From contig LSRY02000015.1 of NCBI GenBank assembly GCA_001643675.2, positions 822,001 to 886,000 on the forward strand: DNA of 64,000 bases, written 5' to 3'. Under the pieces are notes generated by a model. It had not been told where the DNA came from, ran no database searches, and saw only the letters and a program-made list of their open reading frames with translations. The stretch is from Monocercomonoides exilis. Its lineage: Eukaryota; Preaxostyla; Oxymonadida; Polymastigidae. Positions 25,369-36,360 of this stretch are shown here, piece after piece. Made by a program: the position numbers and the translations under genes. Numbering within the stretch: the first letter of the stretch is position 1; each line of letters opens with the position of its first letter.

Positions 25369-28300
25369 ATGGAAGATTCTCATTCCAATGTTACCTGTGA
25401 TGAAAGTGAAAATTGTGAATTGACAAATAATATGAGTTTTTTGCAAAATATGCAAAATGGCTCCATTTGCAATGATCCTTGTCAAAGCACTGATCCAGCA
25501 TTAAAACCTTCTACAGATGGACTTTCAAGATGCGCTGTTCCACTACAGTCAAATACTATGAGCACTCTTACGCAACCAACACAAAATTTACAAGTCGCAT
25601 CACCCGGAAGCGAAGAAAGTGAGAATTCGACTGAAACACACGAGATCCATCGATCCATCGATAATACAACTGCATGCTCATCCGAAATTTTATCAACAAC
25701 CGATTTCAAAAGCAATAATGACAATTTGACAAATCTTGCTAAAGATAATGAGGAAACTTCATCAAGCAATCAATCACAACAAAATTTTGAAGAAACCGCT
25801 CAAACAAGCACGCCTTGCATTCAGTCTAATGATACACCTGTTAGTTCGCGCATAATTAACGTTAGTACTCCTTCTTCCACATCCCGAAGTGATCTTTTAT
25901 TTGAAGATCATTTTTTCACTCCTCTTACAAATCATACAGAAAGATCCACGTTTGAAACACCCATATGCAACAGACTTAGCCCCACTTGTGACAGAGTCGT
26001 GCAATGTGAAGACCAAAATTGCATTGAAAAAGCAGAGCCTACTCAAACACCAAGCAAAAATGCATCATCAACATTAGGTGCAAATTTGCAGACTGAAACA
26101 CACGAACAGGAAATTGAATGCGATCGGGCTTGTTGTGAATTGCAGGAAAATGAAAAGGAAACTGGAAAAGAAGACGAAAAAATCACATCTGAGAATTGTC
26201 TGGAGTCAAGGGAAGAAAGTAAAGCATCTGCTGAATCGAGGCTTTCACAAGAGAAAGAGCCAGCGCAAGAGCAAGAGAAAAAACAAGAGCAAAAACAAGA
26301 GCCAACGCTTGTGGAAACGAAGGAAACGCGGGAAATTAGGAAGAGAATGAAGACTCACACAGCATTTCTGGAGCGCCATGCAGGTCAAAATGGAAGCAAG
26401 ATTGAAGAAGAGCTGTTAGAAAATGAGGAAATCTTTGATTTGGAGGTATTTGCAAGTGAAATCACATGGACAGAAGCCCCGCTGCCGATTTCAATGGAAG
26501 TGGAATTGATTATGCCGATGCCTATATCAATGCCTATGCCTTTGTCTGTTCAAGTCCCGACGCCTCTGGAGAGTGAGGAAGAAGCAAATATCAGCAGCGG
26601 CAATAGAGACGTTATTAACAATGGCTGTGAAGATAACAGTATGAGCAGTTTATGCAAAGAGCCGTCGGAAATTCTGGCTCTGAACAGCTTCACAAGCACT
26701 GGCTTTGAAGGAGCCGGTGGCAGCTTGGATTTCTGTGGAGCGCAGCCTGATATGGGTAGGCCTGATGATCTTCCTGTTGTTATTGCAGAGGAAGGAGTAG
26801 AAGAATCAAATGAACCGTTTTTAGCAGATTCGCATTTGACGATTCAATCGGAAAAAGAAATTCGTCAAGTGTTTGATACTACTGATACACAAAACGACGG
26901 CAGATATTCTATTCTTTCTGGCACAGCACTGGGAACTGATAGAACATTTGAAGAACGCTTTCCAACGCTCTCTCGTCTCGTGCTGCCTGACGAGCAAACT
27001 GGAGTCACAAGTTCAGCTTCAGAGCCTTCTTCTAACTCTGTGTCTACATATGCCTCTTCGTATTCTGAAGCCGAGAACACAGAAAGAGAAGGTGACTCTT
27101 TATCGCCTTCATTAATGGATGGATATTTGAAGAGTACGCCATTGCCGATAAGTCCGATATTGGATGTGACGAAGCATGATAAAAGTGTGTTTAGAGATTT
27201 GGATTATTACTGCGAAAGGATTGACGATAATGAACTGAAAGAAGGCAAAGAAAAAGAGGATGATAAAGAGAAGCGTGTGTATTCAGACAGAGATGAATGC
27301 AAATATGACGATGATGACGACGATGACGATAAAGAGGACATGTTCTCTGAAATGATATCAAAAAGCAAAAAGCAAAATGTTTTCACATATTCATCTTACA
27401 CAGATGGTAGTTCCAAAGAGAACGATGATTATAATAAGCATGGACTTAATTCTGAAAAGGAAGAAGAATGGACGTTTCTTCCAGACAATTTGGATATGCA
27501 TGCATCCGACGGCGTTCAGCGCTTAATCGGCAAAGACGGGGCAGCAAAAAGGTATGAAAGTGAAAGTTCTTATACACATTTTTCAGACACTTACAACATG
27601 GAGAAGTATGAAACCGGAGCAGGGATTGGTTTTGACGTTGAGTGTATCAAATATTATTTGAGTGATTGCGAAGAAGAATCAGAAGCAGAGCAAGATTTGG
27701 TTGTTATTCCATTTAAAATGAATGGCAGAGGAAAGCAGAGGAATTGTGAAGCTATTAAAAATTCAAAGAATGAGATGAGCAAATTGTTGCAGACTTCTTT
27801 GAAGTTTTTGATGAAAAAGACTGATTTGAATAAAAAGTGTTTCAGGAATGAAGAAAGCAAAGAAGAAGAGGAAGATGATGATGAAGATGAAGATGATGAC
27901 GACGACGAAGGCGAATTGTTTGCGCAAATACCATTTGGTGATTATTTTAAAGATGAGAAGGTGAGAAGAGAAGAATATGAATGTGTTGGGAAAAAGCCTA
28001 TGGAGACTGAGGCAAAAATGTTCCTTGGAAAAGAAAGAATAATGCAAATAAAGCGCATTTCAGGAAAACGTTTCAGATCAGATATGTCAAGCGATGAGGG
28101 AGATGAGGATGAGGAAGAGGATGATGAAGAAGATGATGATGATGATGACGATGAGGATGACGAAGACTATGATGACGATGAAGAGGAGGAAGAAGAGGAA
28201 GAAGAAGAGGAGGAGGAGGAGGAGGACACCTCTGATAGCACATACAGCGAAACTGAAAGTGGAAGCAAAAGCGAAGATGATTACAGTTTCAAGCGCAAAA

Positions 28301-31300
28301 GACATCGAAAGTTTTGCTTCAAATGTCCTCTCAGAAAATTGACCAAAAAGACCAGACGAATTTCGATTAAATCAGCCCTTTCATTGCCAATTTTGAAGAA
28401 TGATGAGGTTGAGAAGAAAGAAGAGACAGCAGATACGAACGAAGAGAAGAGCGAGCCATCGAGCAATGAAAAAGAGGCTTCTCAATCTCCTCTTCTTCCA
28501 TCGTCTTCACAATCTTTGCTGTGTGATACAACCAATGAAAACAGTGACAAAAGCATCTGTCATGATGATAACAAAAAAATTGATAATGATAATGGCAATG
28601 ATGACAATGCTGATAACCCCAAGCTATTTCGCTCTGATTCTTTGCCTTGTGCTGCTCCGTGGCGCTTGGCACGTGCTGTGGCTTCTCCAATTCATGTTGC
28701 TTTCACTGGGACTGGTCAAACAACAACAGCAGCAGCAGCAACAACAACAGAAACAAATACTCAAAACAACGCAAATGCCAATGAAAATAACAACAATGGA
28801 ATTAATGTTAATGTTAACAATAACGCAAACATAAACAATCAGAACCCAGCCGATGTTCAGCCCAATCAACGTGTTCAGATCGCACAGCTAGTTCAGCCTG
28901 ATCAGCCAATTCAACAAGTTCAGCAAGTTCATCCTGTTCAGGTAATACAACCAGCTCAAGCTACTCTTAACACACAAGCCACACAGCCTATTCAATCAGC
29001 ACAGCCGATGCTATTCACACAGCCAACGCAGCCGTCTCCTCTTCAGCATCCGCTTAACGAGACTCCTTTGAACACAGCTGGCCCGCAGCTGTTATCGGGT
29101 TTTGGATCGCCTTCCTCAGAATTTTCGCAGAACTCTCCAGAAATTGCTGCTTCAGACGGAGTTTTGAACGGTGCTATGTTCTCCAGTCCATCCGGATTAA
29201 GTTCACCTGCTATGAATGCATCATCAACCTGTGGCACAGTCAGACCAACTCTTCTCAACGCTGATTCGAACCAGCCATCGCCTGCAAGCTCCGCAGCATT
29301 CGCCTCTCCTTCTCCTTTCCTCTCTTTTTCTATGACTGCCACGCCTGCCTCAACTGAATTCTCTCCGCAGCCGCTCGTTATGTCTGAAATAACGCCTCAA
29401 CTGGTTGCATCACCAGCATTGGTGCCAGCACTGTCTCCATCCATTTTCTCAATGCATCATCAACAACAGCAACAACAAAACCAACAAAATCTGCGGAATC
29501 AGCAGAACCTGTTCCATCCTCCAAACGCTCAGCAGCTGTATTCACCTCCTCCTTCTCTTCCTCTTTCTCTTCCTCAGACTCGTTTACAGATAGCAGAGGC
29601 AGTGTCAATACCTTCGTCTTCTCAAACAGCCTTTGTGACTTCAAACATGCGTCCATTCCCTGCTGTTGAGGGAGCTTCTGCATCTGCAGCTCCGTTTCCG
29701 CCTCTGTCTTCTTCTTCTTCCTCTTCCTCTTCTTTGTCTTCATCGACTGCACAGGGTAGTCTACCATCGCTGCCGTCGATGATTTGCGCTGCTTCCAGTT
29801 CTAATCAAAGTTCAACTGCTTCCGCTTCCTCTTCCGCCATTGCTGTTGGTTCTGACCTGAATTATGCCTCAAATCAAAATACAAATGCAAATACAAATTC
29901 AAATAGCAGTGTTAGCACAAACAGATCTCCTTCTCCTCCTTGTGCAGTCAATCTGAATGTTCATTCTCCGCAAAGCTCATTCAATCAGTCTGCTCGTTCA
30001 GAAGGAAATGGAGCAAGTATCAATTTCATCACTCAGCCAGCCACAGAAATCAATCCAAGCATAAGCAGTGGAAACAGTGCAATGGAGAATGCTCAAAGAC
30101 TTATGGATCATTCTCCACAAATTGCTCAGAATTCATTTGGCGCGATGGGCGTACAGTCTTCGCCTAATGCAGCTTCGGTTTTGTCTTTGCCTTCTGCTTC
30201 TCCCTCTCTTTCTTCTTCTTCTTCTTCTTCTTCCACACCTTCTTTGTTTTCTTCATCTTCCTCTTCATCTTCATTTGCTTCATCATCAATTGGCTTTTCT
30301 AGTATAAAGCCGTCGGATATTCTTCCTTTCTCGCCAAGATCTCAGTTTCCAAATTACAACGTTACTCATCAATTTCATACGTCTACAGATCCTTCTTCTC
30401 CAGTTACTCCTTCCTCTCCTTTAGTTCTTTCATCGTCTCCTTCTCCTCCTTCTCCTTCTCCTTCTCCTTCTTCTGTTCTTTCATCTGGTTCATCTCCGCT
30501 TTATCCTTCCTCTTCGTCTTGTTTATTGTATTCTTCTCCTTTAACCTCATCAACAGCCTCAGCTTCATCAGAATCACCAGAAAGCCAATCTTCCTTTGAT
30601 TCTTCCTTTTCTTTTGCAGACAAAGCCGTATTGAAGTTCGCCCCGTCGCATTATTCGCTTCCTGTTCCGTTGGGCTCCAAATATCTTCCCTTGTTCACTC
30701 TCAAGCCCACCTCTTCATACGCCATGTGTTCCTCTTATTCAGCCACAAACACCACGTTCTCTGATCAAGCTTATGCCCCATGCGGAGCAGGGACGATGAC
30801 GCCAAAGGCGATTGCGCTGACTCATCTGCGCAAATTGAATGAAAGATCACTTCCGCTCCAGTTTTCGATTGCCGCCACGATGAAAGTTGTGCAGGTGCCG
30901 CCTACTATTGTTGGGTTTGTTGGGTGCGATGGAAAAGAAGGAGGAGAAGAAGGAGAAGGAGAAAGAGAAATGGAAAGAGATAGCGAAAGTGAAAGAGAAC
31001 GGAAAAGAAAACAGAAGAGAAAGAGGAAGTCTGAAGGAGAGAACGAAAGAGAAGAAGAAAGTGAAAATGAAAGTGAAAATGAAAGTGAAAACGTGAGTTT
31101 GCAAGTATCTCCAGTCAATCTGAGTTTTGGTGGTGGCATAATTGCTCCTCCATCTCCAACTGATTCTTCTTCTGCCTCTGATTCGATGTTGGTTTCGGAC
31201 TTATCATTAGCTTCTGAAACTGCGTCTTCTTCTTCTTCTTCTTCTGTTTCTGTTTCATCCTCTTCTTCTTCCTCTTCTTTGCCTTCATCTTCATCTTCTT

Positions 31301-34300
31301 CCTCAAAGCGGAGTCGGAGGTGCCAGCCACTTCTGCTGCTGGAAGAAGACATGTGCCACAAGCGCAGCGCCATCGCGCCTTTCTTTGCGACGTTCTCTTA
31401 TTTCAATATTTGCCAGGGAGCACACTCAAAAATCACAGAAGCAATAGACACGTCTGCATACGATGGAAGACTCGACCCAGAAAGAAAGGCGTCGAAGGAC
31501 GAGAAACTGGTGGGACAGCTGCTGGAGACGGTGCGTTGCCTGCAGAACGAGATCAAGCAGGTCGATGCCTCACAGTCAGAAGATGATGAAAAAACAGAGT
31601 TTGAAAGGAAATCGGCGTATGCTGCATACGAAGCAAGCATGAATTACTGCCCCATTTCTGATCAAGCGGACAATTTTGGTGTACCTGAAAGAGAATTTAT
31701 GAGCCCTTATGATGAAATGTCGCCATTGACACGTGCTGCTTCAAGCATCCCTCGCTTAACTGACATGGAGCCCTCTGCAATTGTTTCTGAGCTTCACAGA
31801 AGAATCAAAGCGAACGGCAGATTCGACGAAAGGAGTGTGGAGACAGTGGTGTGTGAGTTCATTGCTGAGTCTGCCGATCTGCAAGATGGAGAGCTGGCTG
31901 CGCTGTTTGCCTGTCCGGACTGCCCCCAATCGATTGGCCAGTTGCACACTCAAACAACAACAGAGGGAGAAGCAGCTTTTGCTGAGGTATCGTTATCTTC
32001 ATTGCCTTCAGCAGCAGCATCATCAACAACATCATCATCATCATTATCAATTGTTTCCTCAGAAACAGATTCTGCCTCCTCCTCTTCATCGTCCTCGTCA
32101 CAGCTCGTCTCAGCCTTCTCTTCCATCATGTCGATGCTGATCACTCTTCTCGCCCGCTCTTCCAAGCAGCAGTCGCTCGAAGCCAAACGAGCACTGAAAA
32201 TACGCTTGCCCCCTGCGCTGAATCCAAATGAACAGTGTTTGACTGCCCTTGTCTTCTGCCCAAACCGCCTTCATCCGCTTTTTGTGCACTCAACGCGTCA
32301 GATTCTGAAGGCGAAGAAGATTCGGCAGGACTTGGTGAGTTATGTGCACAGCCCTGAATACTCGTTGAGATGTGTGTTGGACAACATTGAATGCCTCCCC
32401 TTTCCACATAACGTGCATGGCTTTGTCTATGGATTGGATATTGTGACGGTTCCATGCAATTCATCATCGTCTTCTTCTTCCTCTTCTTCTTCCTCAAGTA
32501 CTTTGCCGAATCAACCGCAGTTGTGTGAGCCCCGTGCTTTCCCCTTGATAAACCTTCCAAACGACTTCCTCACTTTGCACGAGCTGTTCTGGCGGCTGCT
32601 GCTCGATCTTCCAAAAATCGGCGGAATGCGAATTATTCCGTTCTCTGCAGCTGTCGCCGCACTGGGAGAAACAGCAGCGTGGGAGCTGATGCAGACGTGT
32701 GCGCTAATTTGGAGGCTGTCGGGTGATTTGGAAGAGCTGGAAAGAGTTGATGGAGATGACTTGTTTGTGGCGGAGGATGATGAACTGGAGATGGAGTGGG
32801 AGTGTTGTGGTGGGTTGGAAGAGAAGGAGAAGAGAGAGACAGAAATGGAAATGGAAGCGGAAGATGAAGAGAGCATGAAGGAGAGTGTGGAAGGAGGGAT
32901 GGATGAAGATAGCTGTCGGATGGATGCTGAAGAAGAGGAAGCAGAAGTGAAAGTTGTTGAAGATGTTGAAGGAGTCGATTGCGATATAGGAATGGAATAT
33001 GATGAGACAGTGGGTGAGAGAGAAGAAGAAATGGATGTGGAAAGAGGAAAAGAGGAAAAGGAAGTGGAAAAAGTGAAAGAAATGAAAGAAAGAGAAGAGA
33101 AAAAGCGATATGAAAAGGATAAGCGTAAATATGTTAGAGAAAACGAAGATGATGACGACGAAAGCACAGACCCCACAGCGAAGAGCCACAAAGGTCTGAT
33201 GCAAATTCTCAGCACATTTATCAAAAACAACGCAGATTGTGAAAACTCATCCGCCACTGCAAACAAAAGCGAAAGTCGTGTTTTTCAGCTTTTGTGGGCG
33301 ATTACAGCGAGAATTGACAAGCTGAAGAAGGTTAATGTGAAAGACGGCTGTTCTTCTAATTGGGTGGAGTGGTCGGCTGAGCATCTGACCAGAATTGTTG
33401 ATAGGGCGATGGAAGAGGAAGAGAAAGAAGAGGAGGAGGAGGAGGAGGTAGAAGAAGAGGGTGTTGAGGAAATAGAAGGAAAAAAGAAGGAAGAAGAGGG
33501 AAAAGGAAAAGAAAAGAAGATGAGTACAGTTTCCGGTGTAGATTTTAATGGAAGTGAGGTGTTGTGCAGTGCAAGAAGCACTGGTTCTTTTGATATTTCT
33601 GTTTTGGATGGACAAGAATCTGGTTGTGGCTCTTCTTCTTCTTCTTCAAATTCTTCAGATTCTTCTTTGCGTTTATGTTCGCGTTCATTGTCACATACAT
33701 CATCATCATCATCATTGTCTTCTTCTTCTTCTTCTTCTTCTTCTTCTTCTATATCATCATCATCAACCCAACCCGATTCTTGTCCCTCTTCGCAATGCGA
33801 ATTCCCACCAAGCATCACAATTCCCCTGTCAATCTGTCGTTTATTCGGTTTTAGTGAGGAAGAGACTTCTCTTTCCTCGCCGTTTCGTTCTGCCTCTACA
33901 GCAGCTGCTCCTTCGGCTCATTCACCTTCAGCCAAGCCATTGTCTGCAGAGCCTTCACATTCATGTAGTCAGCTTCCCCCATTCAACCCCTTTGCGTGCT
34001 CGTTTTCTCATTCAGGCCCCAGTTCATCTGTTTGTTCGCGTGCTTATTCAAATGTTCGTCCTTCTTCCCTTTCTTCTTCCCTTTCATCTTCGTGCATGTC
34101 TTCATATGCATCGACAAATGTACCGTTTGCCCAACCCGCAGCACAGCAAGCTGGTTCGAATCCTTTTTGCCCTGTGACTTCACAAACACCAATGCATTCA
34201 CCATCATCATTGGCATCAACATCTGCTTCTGCTTCAGCTTCGGTTCCTTCATCAAATTCCTCATTGAATTTATCATCAACGTCAATGCCAATGTCAATGC

Positions 34301-36360
34301 CAACATCAATACAAACATCTATGCCAGCTGCATCTTCGATTCCCCTGCCCCTTCCACTGCCTATGTCCCTCACCACACAACGTGCTTACCCAGCTGGCGT
34401 GCTGCTTCAACACCCTTTTTACTCTTCTCCATTCAATCCGTATCAGTTCAGCCCTTCGCAGCTCACTCCTGTTCAGCTTACTCTTCTTCGTGCTGGTTAC
34501 AATCCATTTGCCCCTCCCTTTTGTTCAGCAGCTGTGCCATCATCATTATCAGCATCAGCAGCTGCTGCCCTATCTTCATCACAAAGCAATATGCTTATGC
34601 GTCCGCTTGCTGAACAAACTGTATCGATTTCTTCTGCAGCTTCTTCGGCGTTTGCTACAGGCTTCCAGCAACCCTCCGCTCCTTCGTTCTCTCCTTCCTC
34701 TCCCTCTTCTCTTGCTTCGGCATCTGCATCGTCTGCATCGACTGTGCCATCGTTGTCCTCAACCTCACTGTGTTCCATTCCATCTTCTTTTAATTCTACT
34801 TCTTCTTCTTCGATTTCATTTTCTTCTTCTTCTTCTTCTTCTTCTCTTTCTTTCTTTTCTCCTTCTTCCTCTTCTTCCTCTTCTTCCTCTCCATCTTTTT
34901 CTCCTTCTCTCTCTTCCTTCGGACAAAGATGCGAAGCAGTGAAGAGATCTACATTGCCTGAGCAGCCGTCACCGCTGCGGGAGTCGTTTACTCTTCCTTC
35001 AAATGAGCATAATGAATTCCAAACTGGCCAAAGTTCATTGTCTGCCTCTGCATCTTTGCATTCTTCTGCTTCTTTTTCTGCTTCTTCTTGTTCTCCTTCT
35101 TCAACCTTTTCTTCCTGTTCTCCTTCTTCTTTTCCTTCTTCTCTTTCTTCTTCTCCATCATGTGTTCCAACAGTAACATCATCATCAGCATCAACAACAA
35201 CAAAGGCCAAGGCATCTTCCAGCAATCCACTCAAAATGCTGCCGTATCTGCTCATCCCTCCAATCGTTGTGCATCCAGCGCTGAAAAAGCTCACAAACTC
35301 GAAAACACACCCGCCCGAAATCAACGGAATGTTACGTGATTTCTATGAAATTCTCAACATTTACAAAATTGTTAAGAAATTCCTCGAAATCACAGACGAA
35401 AAAGCGAATATCACGCCAAATGTGCTTATGCAGATCCAGCAGAAGCTCGCGAGCACACCAAAATTGGATAAGTCTGTTGGAAATCAAAGAAAAATGGAAA
35501 AATCTGGTTCTGATTCTGTTTCATCATCTTCTTCTTCTTCCTTTTCTTCTTCTTCTTTTTCTTCTTCTTCTGCCTCAACATTCGCAATCACCGAAGAGAA
35601 CATAGCAAAAGCAGTTGCATTTCTGAGGCACGAAATTCCAGAGCCCACCCCAAAAACATCAGAAGTGAAAGGAACAAGCAGCAAAAGAAGGAGAAAAGAA
35701 GATTCGGCTTATTTAAGCGACGATGAGAAAGTGATTCTGGCAGCAGCGTTGGACATGTTGCACAGAATTATCATCAACTGGATGCAGATATATCGCAAAA
35801 GAAGGCAAAAAAATAGCAAACCGCTTGAACAAGAGCAAAAAACGAACTTAAAACAAAACCAGAAGCAAATAAAAAATTCGAAGAAAAATCAAAATAACAA
35901 ATCCAAACAGAAGGGAAAGGAAGAGAAGCAGCAAGGCAGTAGCAAAGGATACGAAGCAGGGCGCGGTTGCTTCGACGGGCAGTTCCGGTGGGTGGGCGAA
36001 GACACTCACACAACAGAAGCTCATTCAGAATCGTCGCTTGCTCCTGGTACTGCTCATATGACTGTTCCTATTCCTGTTACTGCTTCTGTTCCTATTCCGG
36101 TTCATGTTCATGTTCCTTTTCCTTCACCTTTTCCTGTTTCTGGTTCGGTTTCTGCTTCTGCTTCTGCCTCAGCCTCAGTCTCAGCATCGAACTCAGCCTT
36201 TGCTTCTGCTTCAGTCCTAAGCCATGTTCATATTCCAAGTCCACTTATTGCCCCCATTCATATGCCTGTTCCAGATCCATCTGCTGCTTCAGTTCAAAGT
36301 CCCTTGGTTGCTTCTGTTGCCTCAGCACGCCTTCACAATGAAGGTTCCTCAAGACAGTAA
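25369..36360 (+). CDS. Giant Ser/Glu-rich protein, 3663 aa, single exon
   Basis: One open frame of 10,992 bases from ATG to TAA. I do not recognise a family. The N-terminal 600 residues are Ser/Thr/Glu-rich. Acidic tracts follow (Asp/Glu runs around residues 645-655, 840-855 and 905-960), then Gln/Asn/Pro stretches (about 1120-1240, 1365-1385) and Ser homopolymers throughout. Ordered-looking islands occur at about residues 1750-1850, 2020-2160 (DMEPSAIVSELHRRIKANG), 2265-2360 (QCLTALVFCPNRLHPLFVHS), 2385-2460 (NLPNDFLTLHELFWRLLLDL), 3285-3365 (MLRDFYEILNIYKIVKKFL) and 3445-3485 (ILAAALDMLHRIIINWMQ). They may belong to a diverged all-alpha protein swollen by insertions. No signal peptide or membrane segment is visible. 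The intact frame across so much repeat sequence supports a real, expressed gene. Subcellular location and function are unknown. Confidence 0.8.
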   Translation: MEDSHSNVTCDESENCELTNNMSFLQNMQNGSICNDPCQSTDPALKPSTDGLSRCAVPLQSNTMSTLTQPTQNLQVASPGSEESENSTETHEIHRSIDNTTACSSEILSTTDFKSNNDNLTNLAKDNEETSSSNQSQQNFEETAQTSTPCIQSNDTPVSSRIINVSTPSSTSRSDLLFEDHFFTPLTNHTERSTFETPICNRLSPTCDRVVQCEDQNCIEKAEPTQTPSKNASSTLGANLQTETHEQEIECDRACCELQENEKETGKEDEKITSENCLESREESKASAESRLSQEKEPAQEQEKKQEQKQEPTLVETKETREIRKRMKTHTAFLERHAGQNGSKIEEELLENEEIFDLEVFASEITWTEAPLPISMEVELIMPMPISMPMPLSVQVPTPLESEEEANISSGNRDVINNGCEDNSMSSLCKEPSEILALNSFTSTGFEGAGGSLDFCGAQPDMGRPDDLPVVIAEEGVEESNEPFLADSHLTIQSEKEIRQVFDTTDTQNDGRYSILSGTALGTDRTFEERFPTLSRLVLPDEQTGVTSSASEPSSNSVSTYASSYSEAENTEREGDSLSPSLMDGYLKSTPLPISPILDVTKHDKSVFRDLDYYCERIDDNELKEGKEKEDDKEKRVYSDRDECKYDDDDDDDDKEDMFSEMISKSKKQNVFTYSSYTDGSSKENDDYNKHGLNSEKEEEWTFLPDNLDMHASDGVQRLIGKDGAAKRYESESSYTHFSDTYNMEKYETGAGIGFDVECIKYYLSDCEEESEAEQDLVVIPFKMNGRGKQRNCEAIKNSKNEMSKLLQTSLKFLMKKTDLNKKCFRNEESKEEEEDDDEDEDDDDDEGELFAQIPFGDYFKDEKVRREEYECVGKKPMETEAKMFLGKERIMQIKRISGKRFRSDMSSDEGDEDEEEDDEEDDDDDDDEDDEDYDDDEEEEEEEEEEEEEEEDTSDSTYSETESGSKSEDDYSFKRKRHRKFCFKCPLRKLTKKTRRISIKSALSLPILKNDEVEKKEETADTNEEKSEPSSNEKEASQSPLLPSSSQSLLCDTTNENSDKSICHDDNKKIDNDNGNDDNADNPKLFRSDSLPCAAPWRLARAVASPIHVAFTGTGQTTTAAAATTTETNTQNNANANENNNNGINVNVNNNANINNQNPADVQPNQRVQIAQLVQPDQPIQQVQQVHPVQVIQPAQATLNTQATQPIQSAQPMLFTQPTQPSPLQHPLNETPLNTAGPQLLSGFGSPSSEFSQNSPEIAASDGVLNGAMFSSPSGLSSPAMNASSTCGTVRPTLLNADSNQPSPASSAAFASPSPFLSFSMTATPASTEFSPQPLVMSEITPQLVASPALVPALSPSIFSMHHQQQQQQNQQNLRNQQNLFHPPNAQQLYSPPPSLPLSLPQTRLQIAEAVSIPSSSQTAFVTSNMRPFPAVEGASASAAPFPPLSSSSSSSSSLSSSTAQGSLPSLPSMICAASSSNQSSTASASSSAIAVGSDLNYASNQNTNANTNSNSSVSTNRSPSPPCAVNLNVHSPQSSFNQSARSEGNGASINFITQPATEINPSISSGNSAMENAQRLMDHSPQIAQNSFGAMGVQSSPNAASVLSLPSASPSLSSSSSSSSTPSLFSSSSSSSSFASSSIGFSSIKPSDILPFSPRSQFPNYNVTHQFHTSTDPSSPVTPSSPLVLSSSPSPPSPSPSPSSVLSSGSSPLYPSSSSCLLYSSPLTSSTASASSESPESQSSFDSSFSFADKAVLKFAPSHYSLPVPLGSKYLPLFTLKPTSSYAMCSSYSATNTTFSDQAYAPCGAGTMTPKAIALTHLRKLNERSLPLQFSIAATMKVVQVPPTIVGFVGCDGKEGGEEGEGEREMERDSESERERKRKQKRKRKSEGENEREEESENESENESENVSLQVSPVNLSFGGGIIAPPSPTDSSSASDSMLVSDLSLASETASSSSSSSVSVSSSSSSSSLPSSSSSSSKRSRRCQPLLLLEEDMCHKRSAIAPFFATFSYFNICQGAHSKITEAIDTSAYDGRLDPERKASKDEKLVGQLLETVRCLQNEIKQVDASQSEDDEKTEFERKSAYAAYEASMNYCPISDQADNFGVPEREFMSPYDEMSPLTRAASSIPRLTDMEPSAIVSELHRRIKANGRFDERSVETVVCEFIAESADLQDGELAALFACPDCPQSIGQLHTQTTTEGEAAFAEVSLSSLPSAAASSTTSSSSLSIVSSETDSASSSSSSSSQLVSAFSSIMSMLITLLARSSKQQSLEAKRALKIRLPPALNPNEQCLTALVFCPNRLHPLFVHSTRQILKAKKIRQDLVSYVHSPEYSLRCVLDNIECLPFPHNVHGFVYGLDIVTVPCNSSSSSSSSSSSSSTLPNQPQLCEPRAFPLINLPNDFLTLHELFWRLLLDLPKIGGMRIIPFSAAVAALGETAAWELMQTCALIWRLSGDLEELERVDGDDLFVAEDDELEMEWECCGGLEEKEKRETEMEMEAEDEESMKESVEGGMDEDSCRMDAEEEEAEVKVVEDVEGVDCDIGMEYDETVGEREEEMDVERGKEEKEVEKVKEMKEREEKKRYEKDKRKYVRENEDDDDESTDPTAKSHKGLMQILSTFIKNNADCENSSATANKSESRVFQLLWAITARIDKLKKVNVKDGCSSNWVEWSAEHLTRIVDRAMEEEEKEEEEEEEVEEEGVEEIEGKKKEEEGKGKEKKMSTVSGVDFNGSEVLCSARSTGSFDISVLDGQESGCGSSSSSSNSSDSSLRLCSRSLSHTSSSSSLSSSSSSSSSSSISSSSTQPDSCPSSQCEFPPSITIPLSICRLFGFSEEETSLSSPFRSASTAAAPSAHSPSAKPLSAEPSHSCSQLPPFNPFACSFSHSGPSSSVCSRAYSNVRPSSLSSSLSSSCMSSYASTNVPFAQPAAQQAGSNPFCPVTSQTPMHSPSSLASTSASASASVPSSNSSLNLSSTSMPMSMPTSIQTSMPAASSIPLPLPLPMSLTTQRAYPAGVLLQHPFYSSPFNPYQFSPSQLTPVQLTLLRAGYNPFAPPFCSAAVPSSLSASAAAALSSSQSNMLMRPLAEQTVSISSAASSAFATGFQQPSAPSFSPSSPSSLASASASSASTVPSLSSTSLCSIPSSFNSTSSSSISFSSSSSSSSLSFFSPSSSSSSSSSPSFSPSLSSFGQRCEAVKRSTLPEQPSPLRESFTLPSNEHNEFQTGQSSLSASASLHSSASFSASSCSPSSTFSSCSPSSFPSSLSSSPSCVPTVTSSSASTTTKAKASSSNPLKMLPYLLIPPIVVHPALKKLTNSKTHPPEINGMLRDFYEILNIYKIVKKFLEITDEKANITPNVLMQIQQKLASTPKLDKSVGNQRKMEKSGSDSVSSSSSSSFSSSSFSSSSASTFAITEENIAKAVAFLRHEIPEPTPKTSEVKGTSSKRRRKEDSAYLSDDEKVILAAALDMLHRIIINWMQIYRKRRQKNSKPLEQEQKTNLKQNQKQIKNSKKNQNNKSKQKGKEEKQQGSSKGYEAGRGCFDGQFRWVGEDTHTTEAHSESSLAPGTAHMTVPIPVTASVPIPVHVHVPFPSPFPVSGSVSASASASASVSASNSAFASASVLSHVHIPSPLIAPIHMPVPDPSAASVQSPLVASVASARLHNEGSSRQ

